DNA from: Balneola sp.
GTDB taxonomy: Bacteria; Bacteroidota; Rhodothermia; Balneolales; Balneolaceae
Assembly: GCA_002696035.1 (NCBI GenBank)
Contig: NZQV01000010.1
Location: 744,001 to 808,000, forward strand
Direction of reading: 5' to 3'
Length of the DNA stretch: 64,000 nt
Under the pieces are notes generated by a model. It ran no database searches, was not told the origin of the DNA, and worked only from the letters and a program-made list of their open reading frames with translations. Of the stretch, positions 36,496 through 45,861 are shown piece after piece (the stretch's first letter is position 1; every line of letters begins with the position of its first letter). The position numbers and the translations under genes are program-made.

Positions 36496-37986
36496 TTAAC
36501 GGCTGAAGTACAGGCTATTCGTACGAACTTCCTGTTTAAAATCCCTGATATCCGTTTTCTCGTCGATCACTAAACATTCAATGCCCAGCATCTCCGCCAG
36601 ATCAACAGCATGTTGCACCGTCAACGCTTGCGAATATGAGGTGTGATGCGCTCCGCCGGCAAGGATCCAGGATTGGGCTGCTATTTTCAGGTTCGGTTTG
36701 GGATCCCACAAAACACGGGCAACAGGAAGTTTAGGCAGATCCGGTGTTTCAGTTGCCTCCACCTTATTTACGATCATTCGGTATCGGTTTCCCAGATCCA
36801 TCATTGCAATATTAACAGCGTCGCCGGGTTCTCCGGTGAACACCAATCGCGCCGGATCTGCTTTTCCGCCAATTCCCAGCGGATGTACTTCCAGCGAAGC
36901 TTTGCTGTTTGTGATAGACGGGCAAATTTCCAGCATATGTGCGCCCAATACCTGCGGTTTGTCCGGGTTGAAATGGTAGGTATAATCTTCCATGAACGAA
37001 GTTCCACCTTTTAATCCCTCTGCCATTTTTTTGGTAATACGAACCAAAGCTGCCGTCTTCCAGTCGCCTTCAGCAGCAAATCCATAGCCTTGCTGCATCA
37101 GTCGCTGAGCAGAGATTCCCGGCAATTGCTCTAATCCATGCAGATCTTCAAAGGTAGTTGTGAAAGCGCCAAATCCACCTTCATCCAGAAATGCTTTGAT
37201 CCCCAATTCGATGCGAGCTGCTTCTTTGATAGAATGGCCGAATGCCTCACTCGCTCCATCTTCTTTCGAGATCTTATATTCCTCATTATATGCTCTCAAC
37301 AGATCTTTCAGATCGGAATCAGAAACAGCTTTCACATATTCCACCAGGTCCCCAACTCCAAAACCGCGGACATCCAGCCCAAACTGTAGCTGTGCAGAAA
37401 CTTTATCGCCTTCAGTTACGGCCACATTCCGCATATTATCTCCAAACCGGGCTACTTTCAGGTTCTCCAGCTCATGTTTTCCGATTGCGGCCCGAATCCA
37501 GGTATCCAATTCGCTAATAACTTCCGAATCTTGCCAGTGCCCTGCTATCACTTTACGATCAATACCCATCGCCGCATTTATAAACCCGAACTCACGGCCA
37601 CCATGTGCCGATTGATTCAAATTCATAAAATCCATATCGATCTCATTCCAGGGTATATCACGATTAAATTGTGTGTGAAGATGTACAAATGGTTTGTTGA
37701 GAGCTTTCAACCCAGCGATCCACATTTTGGAAGGAGAAAAGGTATGCATCCAGGTGATCAATCCGATGCATTTAGGATCGGAGTTAGCCTCCAGCATCAG
37801 GGTTTTAATGGCTTCAGAGGTTGTCAAAACGGTTTTGAAGACAATATCAGCCGGTGTGTTGGATCTCTCATTAAGTCCAGCTGCTACTTTTTGGGAGTGA
37901 ACCTCTACTTGTTTCAGCGTTTCTTCGCCGTAGAGATGCTGACTTCCTGTTACAAACCAAATTTCTTGTTGTTGTGAATTATTCAT
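36496..37986 (-). CDS. araA: L-arabinose isomerase
   Basis: The 496-residue protein interconverts L-arabinose and L-ribulose. It starts with [20 protein letters not shown]. It has the metal and substrate region [21 protein letters not shown] (as [17 protein letters not shown] here) and [19 protein letters not shown]. The [19 protein letters not shown] segment is near the C-terminus. The length matches E. coli AraA (500). It is the last gene of the arabinose operon and ends toward the DUF192 gene. Confidence 0.97.
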   Translation of the reverse strand: [496 protein letters not shown]

Positions 37987-38043
37987 GTGAGCTGTTATTC
38001 TATAAGTAATTTAAATCAGGTTCTATTTCTCGCAGATCTATAA

Positions 38044-38745
38044 TTATTCTTGTCCGTAGTAGGAATCTTTACCGTGCTTGCGTTCCCAGTGCTTGTTGAT
38101 GAGACTGTCTTTAAGTCGTGGTGCTTCGGGATTTATTTGAAGCGACAGATAGGCCATCTTCGCAACCTCCTCCAGAACCGCACTGTTATACACGGCTTTA
38201 TCAATTGATCTGCCCCAGGTAAAAGGCGCATGATTACCGAGAAGCACCATTTCCACTTCCTCGTAAGAGATTCCGCGTTTCTCAAATTCCTGCAAGATCT
38301 GTAAACCAGTCTGGTGTTCGTAATTTCCTTCTATCATGGAATCTTCCATGGGAGGAGCACATGGAATATCGGTAGTAAGATGATCGGCATGTGTGGTTCC
38401 CATGATAGGGATATCACGCTGGCTTTGCGCCCAGGCTGTGCCGTAAGTAGAATGCGTATGAACGATTCCGCCAATGTTTCCCCAGTTCTTATACAGAACC
38501 GCATGTGTTTTGGTATCCGAAGAAGGGCGCATATCGCCTTCTACAATATTATTTTCAAAATCTACGATCACAATATCTTCAGGACGAAGATCTTCATAAG
38601 GAACACCGCTTGGTTTGATTCCAAAAACATTATTAGCCCGATCTACTGCGCTGGCATTTCCAAACGTGAAAAGCACCAATCCTAATTCGGGCAGCCGCAT
38701 GTTTGCCGCATACACTTTTTGTTTTAACTCTTTGAAATCACTCAT
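38044..38745 (-). CDS. araD: L-ribulose-5-phosphate 4-epimerase
   Basis: The 233-residue class II aldolase-family enzyme converts L-ribulose 5-phosphate to D-xylulose 5-phosphate. Zinc-site histidines are in IVHTHSTYGTAWAQ (about 94-107), and the fold motif GNASAVDRANNVFGIKPSGVPYEDL is near 25-50. The start lies 2 bases after the araB stop, so the two are coupled. Confidence 0.96.
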   Translation of the reverse strand: MSDFKELKQKVYAANMRLPELGLVLFTFGNASAVDRANNVFGIKPSGVPYEDLRPEDIVIVDFENNIVEGDMRPSSDTKTHAVLYKNWGNIGGIVHTHSTYGTAWAQSQRDIPIMGTTHADHLTTDIPCAPPMEDSMIEGNYEHQTGLQILQEFEKRGISYEEVEMVLLGNHAPFTWGRSIDKAVYNSAVLEEVAKMAYLSLQINPEAPRLKDSLINKHWERKHGKDSYYGQE

Positions 38746-38747
38746 AT

Positions 38748-40427
38748 TTAACCTTCCTTCTGATCCATAATTCGTTCTTCCATCTGTTCAGCAAAGGATG
38801 AATATCGCGCATACATTTTCTGGTACGCTTCTACTTTATCTTCTTCCGGTTCGTACACTTTTTCAAATCCGGTGGCGATGTTTTCCTTGGCTTCTTCAAC
38901 CGATCCGTACAAGCCTGCGGCTGTGGCAGCAAACACCGAAGCTCCCAAGGCGCACGTCTGTTCAGAATCGGAGATCTGGATGGGCATATTGAGTACGTTT
39001 GCCAGGGTCTGCATTACAAATGGAGATTTCTTGGCTACGCCTCCCATTCCAATCACACCGTCAATTCGAACACCTTCATCTACAAACCGATCTACGATCT
39101 TCTTAGCACCAAAACACGTAGCTTCAACCAATGCCTTGAATACTTTGGGTGCATCGCTGCTCAGATCTAGTCCTTCAATAGCGCCTTTCAGCCACTGATT
39201 GGCATCAGGAGTGCGACGTCCATTAAGCCAGTCTAAAGCAATGATCCCTGTGTCTACATCTTCGATCTTAGCTGCTTTATCAGAGAGATTCCTGATCAGG
39301 TTTTCATGGGCTCCTTTTATCAAAGCTTCTTTCTGGAAATCATTTAGAATTTCACTTTCCTGAATAAGCTGTTCATACGGTTCCAGAAGCAGGTCGCGGA
39401 ACCAGGCATATACATCTCCAAAAGCAGATTGGCCGGCTTCAAGGCCTATCATACCAGGAATAACCGATCCATCAACCTGACCGCATATTCCCCGCACCAG
39501 ATTATCGCCCACATCTTCATTAGGTGCTACCAGCATATCGCAAGTAGAGGTTCCCATCACTCGTACCAACTGATAGGGTTCAACTTTCCCTCCTACAGCG
39601 CCCATATGCGCATCAAATGCTCCAACAGCAACTACAACCTCTTCAGACAACCCAAGTTTTTCAGCCCATTTTGATGAGAGATTTCCGGCGGGCACATCCG
39701 AAGTGTACGTATCTTCATAAAGCCGATCGCGTATACCATCGAATAATGGATCTAATTTTGTGAGAAACTCCTGGCTTGGGAGGCCATCAAACTCTTCGTG
39801 CCACATGGCTTTATGGCCAGCCGCACACCGACTTCTTTTCATAGCGTGAATGTCCTTCTCGCCTGTAAGCTCGTAGGGAACCCAGTCACATAACTCGGCC
39901 CAGGAATAGGCTTCTTTTCGCACCGCTTCATCTTCCCGAAGTACATGCAGCATCTTGGCCCAAAACCATTCTGAGGAATAGATCCCACCCACATATTTGG
40001 TGTAATCCGGTCCGCCCCAGTTGTGTGCCAGCTCGTTAATTTCTTCCGCTTCTTTAATAGCCGTATGATCTTTCCAAAGCACAAACATAGCATTTGGATT
40101 CTCCTCAAAGCCCGACTTCAATGCCAGCGGAGTGCCTTCTTCATCTACCGCAACGGGGGTTGAACCGGTACTATCCACGGCTATACCTTTGATGTTCTTT
40201 CGTTCATCACTATCCAGAGCATCCACCACTTTTTTGAGTGTTTCCTCTAAACCTTCCAGATAATCTTTGGGATGATGCCGAAATTTATTCGCAGCGGGTT
40301 CACAAAACTTCCCTTCCTTCCAGCGCGAATAGTAATGCACCGCCTGCGCAACTTCCTCTCCCTTTTCACTTACCAATACAGAGCGAACCGAGTCGGTTCC
40401 ATAATCAACGCCAATAACGTAATTCAT
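38748..40427 (-). CDS. araB: Ribulokinase
   Basis: The 559-residue FGGY-family kinase phosphorylates L-ribulose at O-5. It begins YVIGVDYGTDSVRSVLVSEKG (about 3-23). It has the family VRVMGTSTCDMLVAP and LDWLNGRRTPDANQWL segments and the C-terminal IGMGGVAKKSPFVMQ ATP-site motif. The length matches AraB (566). It overlaps or nearly abuts araD and follows the Nudix-type regulator. Confidence 0.96.
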   Translation of the reverse strand: MNYVIGVDYGTDSVRSVLVSEKGEEVAQAVHYYSRWKEGKFCEPAANKFRHHPKDYLEGLEETLKKVVDALDSDERKNIKGIAVDSTGSTPVAVDEEGTPLALKSGFEENPNAMFVLWKDHTAIKEAEEINELAHNWGGPDYTKYVGGIYSSEWFWAKMLHVLREDEAVRKEAYSWAELCDWVPYELTGEKDIHAMKRSRCAAGHKAMWHEEFDGLPSQEFLTKLDPLFDGIRDRLYEDTYTSDVPAGNLSSKWAEKLGLSEEVVVAVGAFDAHMGAVGGKVEPYQLVRVMGTSTCDMLVAPNEDVGDNLVRGICGQVDGSVIPGMIGLEAGQSAFGDVYAWFRDLLLEPYEQLIQESEILNDFQKEALIKGAHENLIRNLSDKAAKIEDVDTGIIALDWLNGRRTPDANQWLKGAIEGLDLSSDAPKVFKALVEATCFGAKKIVDRFVDEGVRIDGVIGMGGVAKKSPFVMQTLANVLNMPIQISDSEQTCALGASVFAATAAGLYGSVEEAKENIATGFEKVYEPEEDKVEAYQKMYARYSSFAEQMEERIMDQKEG

Positions 40428-40451
40428 ATCAATGTTTTTGAGCTATTAATC

Positions 40452-41156
40452 TTAATTCAAAGGCTTGAATACGAGGTTATCTCCCTGCTCCATTTTCTCG
40501 AAATATTTTTCGGAATCAAATTCGTACAACCAAGCCCCTTTCTTTGAGAATTTCTTCTGCTTTTGGTTGGTCTTTCGGAGCACATCGGTCCCCAGCATCC
40601 GCCGCCTGAAATTTCTTTTATCGATCTGAGTATCATAGATAGCTTCATAGAGCTTTTGTAACTCAGGAAGGGTGAATTTTTCCGGGAGAAGTTCAAAACC
40701 CACCGGATGTGTGGAGGCTTTATGCCGCAATCGCTTCAGAGCTGCATCAACCATTTGCCTGTGATCAAAGATGAGTTCTGGTAACTCATGGATCGAAAAC
40801 CAGGAAGCGCTGTAATCCTCGGCAATTTCTTCACTGTGTGATAAAATATCTATAAGCGCATAATAGGCCACTGATATCGTCCGCTCAACGGGATCACGAT
40901 CTACTTCACCAAACGCCTGAAGCTGTTCGAGATATATATTTTCCAATCCCGTCAGCTTATGCAATATACGTTCTGCAGATTCATCAAGACTTTCATGCTG
41001 GGTTAAAAATCCCCCCATTAAAGACCATTTCCCCTTTTCTGGTTCGAAATCCCTTTTGATCAACAGTAGCTTCAGTTCGCTGCGGTCAAATCCAAAAATG
41101 ATACAGTCCAAAGCCACCAGCAGGTGATCCTGATCCTTATACTGACTTCCAATCAT
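40452..41156 (-). CDS. araR: AraR-type transcriptional regulator with degenerate Nudix domain
   Basis: The 234-residue protein has an N-terminal Nudix fold (about 1-140) whose box reads GGFLTQHESLDESAERILHK. The catalytic REUXEE is lost, so hydrolase activity is unlikely. The C-terminal part (about 150-234) looks like a winged helix (LPEKFTLPELQKLYEAIY, then RNFRRRMLG). This is the organisation of NrtR-related AraR known to repress arabinose genes in Bacteroides and respond to L-arabinose. It lies within the arabinose operon between the arabinofuranosidase gene and araB. The ligand is inferred from the family and the context. Confidence 0.9.
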   Translation of the reverse strand: MIGSQYKDQDHLLVALDCIIFGFDRSELKLLLIKRDFEPEKGKWSLMGGFLTQHESLDESAERILHKLTGLENIYLEQLQAFGEVDRDPVERTISVAYYALIDILSHSEEIAEDYSASWFSIHELPELIFDHRQMVDAALKRLRHKASTHPVGFELLPEKFTLPELQKLYEAIYDTQIDKRNFRRRMLGTDVLRKTNQKQKKFSKKGAWLYEFDSEKYFEKMEQGDNLVFKPLN

Positions 41157-41210
41157 GTTGTTTACCTTATTTTAATTTCTCTTCCAAGAGAATTTCTCAT
41201 AAATCAATGA

Positions 41211-41290
41211 GGCCACGAAGGCACGAAGTCACAAGATTCACAGTAAATAACCACCCTTTGTAAACCTTGCTCACATGTGCCTTAGAGGCC
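41211..41290. repeat. Inverted repeat between arabinofuranosidase and araR genes
   Basis: GGCCACGAAGGCAC (41211..41224) faces GTGCCTTAGAGGCC (41277..41290), a match at 12 of 14 positions, around a 52-base loop that contains CACGAAG-like subrepeats. It fills most of the 151-base gap. It may be a passive dispersed repeat or an mRNA processing hairpin between two operon genes. No promoter is clear. Confidence 0.5.
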
Positions 41291-41307
41291 CTTAAAAACC
41301 AACTATA

Positions 41308-42900
41308 TTATCTAACGCTAACTACAATAACCGAGTGTTTCGGTAAACTCATAGTCAGCTTCCCATCTTCCAATTCAACATTTTCAAATTTTTTGGGTTG
41401 AACCGAATTGGGGTCATCAAATGTATTTATGGCGTCCACGCTATCGCCCGTTAGTATTCTCGCAGATCCTGATACAATCTCATCTACTTGTGCACCGCGG
41501 ATATCAAAAACGACTTCCTGTGTTGCGTTCGGATGCAGGTTCGTAACCGTAAAATGCATCACCCCATTCTCATCTTTGGAAACCGTAGAACTGACGGTTG
41601 GAATTCCGGGCTCCTCAAAACTCAGGTCAAAGCGACTTTCTACCGGTTCATCCCATTCTTCTTTCACATATCGGTTTACATCGGCGTGAACCGGAACCAG
41701 CATGGAATTTTGGTGCACCCGATACATATGGAATACATGATAGGTTGGAGTAAGTAACATCTTCTCGCCATCTGTCAGCACCATAGCCTGCAATACGTTT
41801 ACCGTTTGGGCAATGTTAGCCAGTGTAACTCTGTCTGCATGTGAGTTCAGGATGTCTAAGCTGGTAGAAGCAATAAGTGCATCCCGAAGCGAATTTTGCT
41901 GCTCCAGAAATCCGGGATTACTTCCCTCCCTTGGGTTGGTCCATACGCCCCACTCATCCACAGCCAGATCTATATTCTTTTCAGGATCGTATTTGTCCAT
42001 AATGGTTTTGTGCCTAATGATGAATTCATCGAGCAGTAAACCGGCTTTTAAGCCCCAATAATACATTTCTTCACCAAAATTTTGAGATGGCCCTTTGTCA
42101 TCCCAGCCTTCTCCCGGAAGCGTATAGTAATGAAGTGAAATTGCATCCATAAATTCTCCGGCCTCACGAATTACCGTTTCGGTCCAGTCGTAACGGGTGT
42201 CGTACATTCCGCTGGCAATTTTATAGAGCTCATTACCACTGTAATTGTTGGCGTAAGTTTGAAATTGACGATACAGGTCAGCATAAAAATCAGCCTGCAT
42301 GTTGCCACCACAGCCCCAGCTTTCATTTCCTATTCCAAAGAATTTGATCTTCCAGGGCTCATCCTTTCCATTTTCTCTGCGCAGGTTTGCAAGATCGCTG
42401 TCACCACCAAATGTCATGTACTCGATCCAGTCACGCATTTCAGCAGGACTTCCACTTCCTACATTAGCAGAGATATAAGGCTCAGCATCAATCAGCTCAG
42501 TGAATCGGAGGAATTCGTGAGTTCCAAAGCTGTTGTCGTCTACCACTCCGCCCCAATGAGTGTTCAAGCGTTTTGGGCGTTCATTACGGGGACCAATACC
42601 ATCCCGCCAGTGATAGTTATCCGCAAAACACCCGCCCGGCCAGCGAATGTTGGGGATCTGAAGTTCCTGAAGAGCATTAAGAACATCGGTTCGATACCCT
42701 TCTTTGTTGGGGATATCTGAGTTCTCGCCCACCCAGATACCTTCATAAATGCCGCGTCCCAAATGTTCAGAAAACTGCCCATAAACATGCTCATTGATCT
42801 GAATTTCAGCCTGATCAGCATTTACAATAACGGTGTTCTGTTGAGCCTGAACTTGTACAAAGAAGACTGCGAAGAACGAAAATAACGTAAGAAATTTCAT
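41308..42900 (-). CDS. abfA: Secreted alpha-L-arabinofuranosidase (GH51)
   Basis: The 530-residue protein starts with a signal peptide (LTLFSFFAVFFVQVQAQ, cleavage near residue 20). The GH51 core is shown by GRGIYEGIWVGENS, NIRWPGGCFADNYHW and KFFGIGNESWGCGG, which carries the acid/base glutamate (about 191-204). A nucleophile-region VDEWGVW is near 315, and a C-terminal beta-sandwich follows. It releases arabinose from arabinan or arabinoxylan side chains in the periplasm or outside. It is 21 bases from galM. Confidence 0.95.
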   Translation of the reverse strand: MKFLTLFSFFAVFFVQVQAQQNTVIVNADQAEIQINEHVYGQFSEHLGRGIYEGIWVGENSDIPNKEGYRTDVLNALQELQIPNIRWPGGCFADNYHWRDGIGPRNERPKRLNTHWGGVVDDNSFGTHEFLRFTELIDAEPYISANVGSGSPAEMRDWIEYMTFGGDSDLANLRRENGKDEPWKIKFFGIGNESWGCGGNMQADFYADLYRQFQTYANNYSGNELYKIASGMYDTRYDWTETVIREAGEFMDAISLHYYTLPGEGWDDKGPSQNFGEEMYYWGLKAGLLLDEFIIRHKTIMDKYDPEKNIDLAVDEWGVWTNPREGSNPGFLEQQNSLRDALIASTSLDILNSHADRVTLANIAQTVNVLQAMVLTDGEKMLLTPTYHVFHMYRVHQNSMLVPVHADVNRYVKEEWDEPVESRFDLSFEEPGIPTVSSTVSKDENGVMHFTVTNLHPNATQEVVFDIRGAQVDEIVSGSARILTGDSVDAINTFDDPNSVQPKKFENVELEDGKLTMSLPKHSVIVVSVR

Positions 42901-42921
42901 AGTAAAAGCTCCCTGGATATC

Positions 42922-44052
42922 TTAATTCTGTGTTGCAAATTTATATACGGTAGTAGTCTGATACGTATCACCCGGTTCTAAAATAGTGGATGGAAAATCC
43001 GACTGATTAGGTGAATCGGGAAAATGCTGTGTTTCTAAACAAAGGGCACTGTGCTTGATGAATTTTTCGCCATTGGGACCTTCCAGCGACCCATCCAAAA
43101 AATTACCGGAATAAAACTGTATGCCGGGCTCGGTAGTCAAAACCTCAAGGGTTCTTCCGGTCTGCGGATCAACCAATAACCCAATTGATTCCAGAGCATC
43201 ATTCGTCTGACGATCCAGTACAAAATTATGGTCATAACCGCCCTCAACCTGATCTATCTCTGCTCCAATTTCCTTGAGTTCCGTGAAATCAAATGGGGTA
43301 CCTTCAACTTCTGCAATTTCTCCGGTTGGAATGAGGGTTTCGTCAACTGGGGTATAATGACTGGCCTGTAACCTTAACTTATGATCCAGGATCTGACTTT
43401 CTGGATCTCCTGAGAGATTGAAGTAAGCGTGATTCGTCAGATTAACAGGCGTTGCTTTATCGGTTTTAGCCGTATAGTCGATTCGCAGTTCATTATTTTC
43501 TGTGAGCGTGTAAAGCACCTTAACCTGCAAATTACCGGGATAGCCCTGATCACCATCTTCACTTAAATAGCTCAATTCAACGGTACTGTCAGAATGGGAC
43601 TCTACAGTCCATAGTACCTGCCAGAATCCACCGGTGCCGCCATGCAGGTGATGCTGGCCATCATTAATTGTCAACTCATATTCTTCGCCGTTCAGCGTAA
43701 ACTTTCCATTTGCGATCCTGTTTCCAAAACGCCCTATCAATGCTCCAAAAAACGGATGATCCGCTTCATACTTGGCAAGATTCTCATAACCCAAAACCAC
43801 ATTGTCGAAATTTCCCTGAGTATCAGGAGCTAAGACCGAAGTGATGATGCCACCATAATTGGTGATCTTGACTTCCATCCCATTGCTATTCTTGAGCGTA
43901 TAAATGTGAGCAGTACGTCCGTCTTCCATTTCTCCAAAAACCTTTTCATTTGATTGAGTTTTATTTGTACAACTGGCTGATAGTAGTCCAACAACCAATA
44001 ATAAAAGCGTACACCCCATTAAGCTGGGATGGTTAAAAGTAAATATTCGCAT
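42922..44052 (-). CDS. galM: Aldose 1-epimerase (mutarotase), lipoprotein
   Basis: The 376-residue protein begins with a lipoprotein signal (TLLLLVVGLLSASC, Cys about 28). The GalM barrel then shows NYGGIITSVLAPD, the GRFGNRIANGKF arginine motif, and the catalytic histidines in HHLHGGTGGFWQVLW and NLTNHAYFNLSG. The catalytic glutamate would be near TTEPGIQFYSGNF. Exported mutarotase feeding a sugar operon is common in Bacteroidota. It is the first gene of the arabinose operon. Confidence 0.94.
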   Translation of the reverse strand: MRIFTFNHPSLMGCTLLLLVVGLLSASCTNKTQSNEKVFGEMEDGRTAHIYTLKNSNGMEVKITNYGGIITSVLAPDTQGNFDNVVLGYENLAKYEADHPFFGALIGRFGNRIANGKFTLNGEEYELTINDGQHHLHGGTGGFWQVLWTVESHSDSTVELSYLSEDGDQGYPGNLQVKVLYTLTENNELRIDYTAKTDKATPVNLTNHAYFNLSGDPESQILDHKLRLQASHYTPVDETLIPTGEIAEVEGTPFDFTELKEIGAEIDQVEGGYDHNFVLDRQTNDALESIGLLVDPQTGRTLEVLTTEPGIQFYSGNFLDGSLEGPNGEKFIKHSALCLETQHFPDSPNQSDFPSTILEPGDTYQTTTVYKFATQN

Positions 44053-44071
44053 CTTGATCCGGGTTGGTTAG

Positions 44072-44086
44072 GTGTAACAATTACAC
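44072..44086. promoter_or_regulatory. Candidate operator palindrome upstream of the arabinose operon
   Basis: GTGTAACAATTACAC is a perfect 6+3+6 palindrome starting 20 bases upstream of the galM start codon. Its position at the head of the operon and its symmetry fit a dimeric regulator such as the AraR encoded within the operon. No second copy was found in the operon, so the assignment is inference. Confidence 0.45.
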
Positions 44087-44152
44087 TTATTATTTTCCGC
44101 AAATTAATCCGAAGATGCAAGGTATTTTTTTGAATGCTTTTGTACAGATGAA

Positions 44153-45178
44153 CTAAACGTTTACAGTGGAGTACTCATTCAGAAAATCCATCACTTTCTG
44201 TACATTTTTCTTTGAACCGATGTAAATAGGAGTTTGCTGATGAATAGCTTCCGGTTCAAGCTCCATAATGCGTTTATGTCCATCGGTTGCCATTCCACCA
44301 GCCTGTTCAATAATAAAGCTAAGCGGATTGCACTCGTACATGAGTCTTAACTTCCCGCTGGGATATTTCTTGCTGTGTGGGTAGATGAAAATTCCCCCTT
44401 TGATAAGCGTTCGGTGAATATCAGCCACCATTGAGCCAATATACCTGGCTGAGTAGGGCCTGTTGGTATCAGGATCTTCCTCTTGGCAGTATTTGATATA
44501 TTTCTTCAACCCCATATCCCAGGAATTATAGCTGCCTTCGTTAATACTGTAAATGGGACCGTGATCGGGAATCTTAATTTTTCGATCGCTGAGAATAAAT
44601 TCGCCAATACTGGGATCCAGCGTAAATACCGACACGCCCAATCCTGTTGTGTAAGCCAAAATTGTACTTGATCCATATAACACATATCCAGCGGCCACCT
44701 GACGTACTCCGGGTTGAAGGGCATCCTGCTCCCGAACAGTAGCATCATAACGTGCCTCACGCATGTACACCGAAAAAATACTACCTATAGAGACGTTCAC
44801 ATCAATATTGGAAGAGCCATCAAGGGGATCCAGGTACACAATATACTTCCCTCCTTTACTACTCAGCTTCACGATGCCGTCATTTTCTTCGGAAATCACC
44901 ATGCAGGTAATAAGCGACCGGTTTAAGGCAGAGATCAGCTGCTGATCTGCAAAGAGATCCAGTTTTTTTACGGATTCGCCGTGTATGTTAGTGGAGCCAT
45001 CAAATCCAAGTATGTTGGTGATTCCGGCTTTATTTACTTCCCGGGAGATGATCTTGGAAGCAAGTCCAATATCTCGTAATAATTGTGATAGTTCACCTGT
45101 TGCCCCTGGAAATCTGTTTTGGTTTTGAATGATATACTCTTCTAGAGTTTCCATTCTGGAATTATCCTTACTCGTCAT
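44153..45178 (-). CDS. fbp: Fructose-1,6-bisphosphatase, class I
   Basis: The 341-residue class I enzyme hydrolyses fructose 1,6-bisphosphate in gluconeogenesis. The metal site is YLDPLDGSSNIDVNVSIGSIF (split: DPLDGSSN at about 118-125), with MVISEENDG before it. The substrate region PSGKLRLMYECNPLSFIIEQAGG is near 275-297. The length is standard. It lies 81 bases downstream of coaE and 100 bases upstream of galM on the same strand. Confidence 0.96.
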   Translation of the reverse strand: MTSKDNSRMETLEEYIIQNQNRFPGATGELSQLLRDIGLASKIISREVNKAGITNILGFDGSTNIHGESVKKLDLFADQQLISALNRSLITCMVISEENDGIVKLSSKGGKYIVYLDPLDGSSNIDVNVSIGSIFSVYMREARYDATVREQDALQPGVRQVAAGYVLYGSSTILAYTTGLGVSVFTLDPSIGEFILSDRKIKIPDHGPIYSINEGSYNSWDMGLKKYIKYCQEEDPDTNRPYSARYIGSMVADIHRTLIKGGIFIYPHSKKYPSGKLRLMYECNPLSFIIEQAGGMATDGHKRIMELEPEAIHQQTPIYIGSKKNVQKVMDFLNEYSTVNV

Positions 45179-45258
45179 AAATCAATTTATTTTTTGGAAG
45201 CGCTTTTCCGAAAGATAATGATGTTTTTTAGAAAATATCTTCCCGAATTTGCTGATAA

Positions 45259-45861
45259 TTATTTGCCCGAAATATCCTGAATAGTTCTCAGAGATTTCTC
45301 TGCTTTTTCCTGAAGTTCTTGTAGGGTTCCGCTGTTCTCGATCACGAAATCAGCCAACGATAACAGCTCTTCGAAATCAGGCTGTTTGTCTATTCTATCC
45401 TGAATTTTTCCTATTGAAGCCCGGTCTCGCTCAGCTGTGCGTTTGAGTCTCTGTTCTTCCTCGGCAGTTACAATTATTACAAAATCCAACCACCCAGGCC
45501 TACCTTCGTTCAGCAAAATTGCTGCCTCGTATGCAAGAACATCAACTCCTTCCTGTTCCTTTTGGTGCGCATATTCTTTCAGTCGTTCCTTTAGCACAGG
45601 ATGAACCAGTGCATTCAACTCTTCTACCCTATCTTTAGCAAAAGCTTCTTCAGCGAGATAAGCCCGGTTTAAATTTCCTTCCGAATCATACGAAGCTTTC
45701 CCAAATACTTTGGTGATCTTTTCCCGAAGTTCTTCATTTTCATTCATCAGTTGCTTGGCAAAATCATCGGCATATACTACATGTACTCCCAACTTTTCCC
45801 ATTCTTTGCAAAATGTTGTTTTGCCTGAACCAATGCCGCCTGTGATGCCTATTTTGATCAT
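45259..45861 (-). CDS. coaE: Dephospho-CoA kinase
   Basis: The 200-residue P-loop kinase catalyses the last step of coenzyme A synthesis. The Walker A is GITGGIGSGKTTFCKEW (about 5-21). Then come VVYADDFAKQLM, the CoA-binding helix LNALVHPVL and the lid RDRASIGKIQDRI. Its start abuts the stop of the toxin gene (45862), so the three genes 45259-46643 may share a transcript. Confidence 0.95.
   Translation of the reverse strand: MIKIGITGGIGSGKTTFCKEWEKLGVHVVYADDFAKQLMNENEELREKITKVFGKASYDSEGNLNRAYLAEEAFAKDRVEELNALVHPVLKERLKEYAHQKEQEGVDVLAYEAAILLNEGRPGWLDFVIIVTAEEEQRLKRTAERDRASIGKIQDRIDKQPDFEELLSLADFVIENSGTLQELQEKAEKSLRTIQDISGK

Noticed and set aside
37160-37615. Plus-strand open frames opposite araA
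   Set aside because: They are antisense shadows of a conserved isomerase gene.
45188-45215. Terminator between coaE and fbp
   Set aside because: A GGAA-GCGC-TTTTCC hairpin exists, but no U-tract follows it on the minus strand, so I do not call it.
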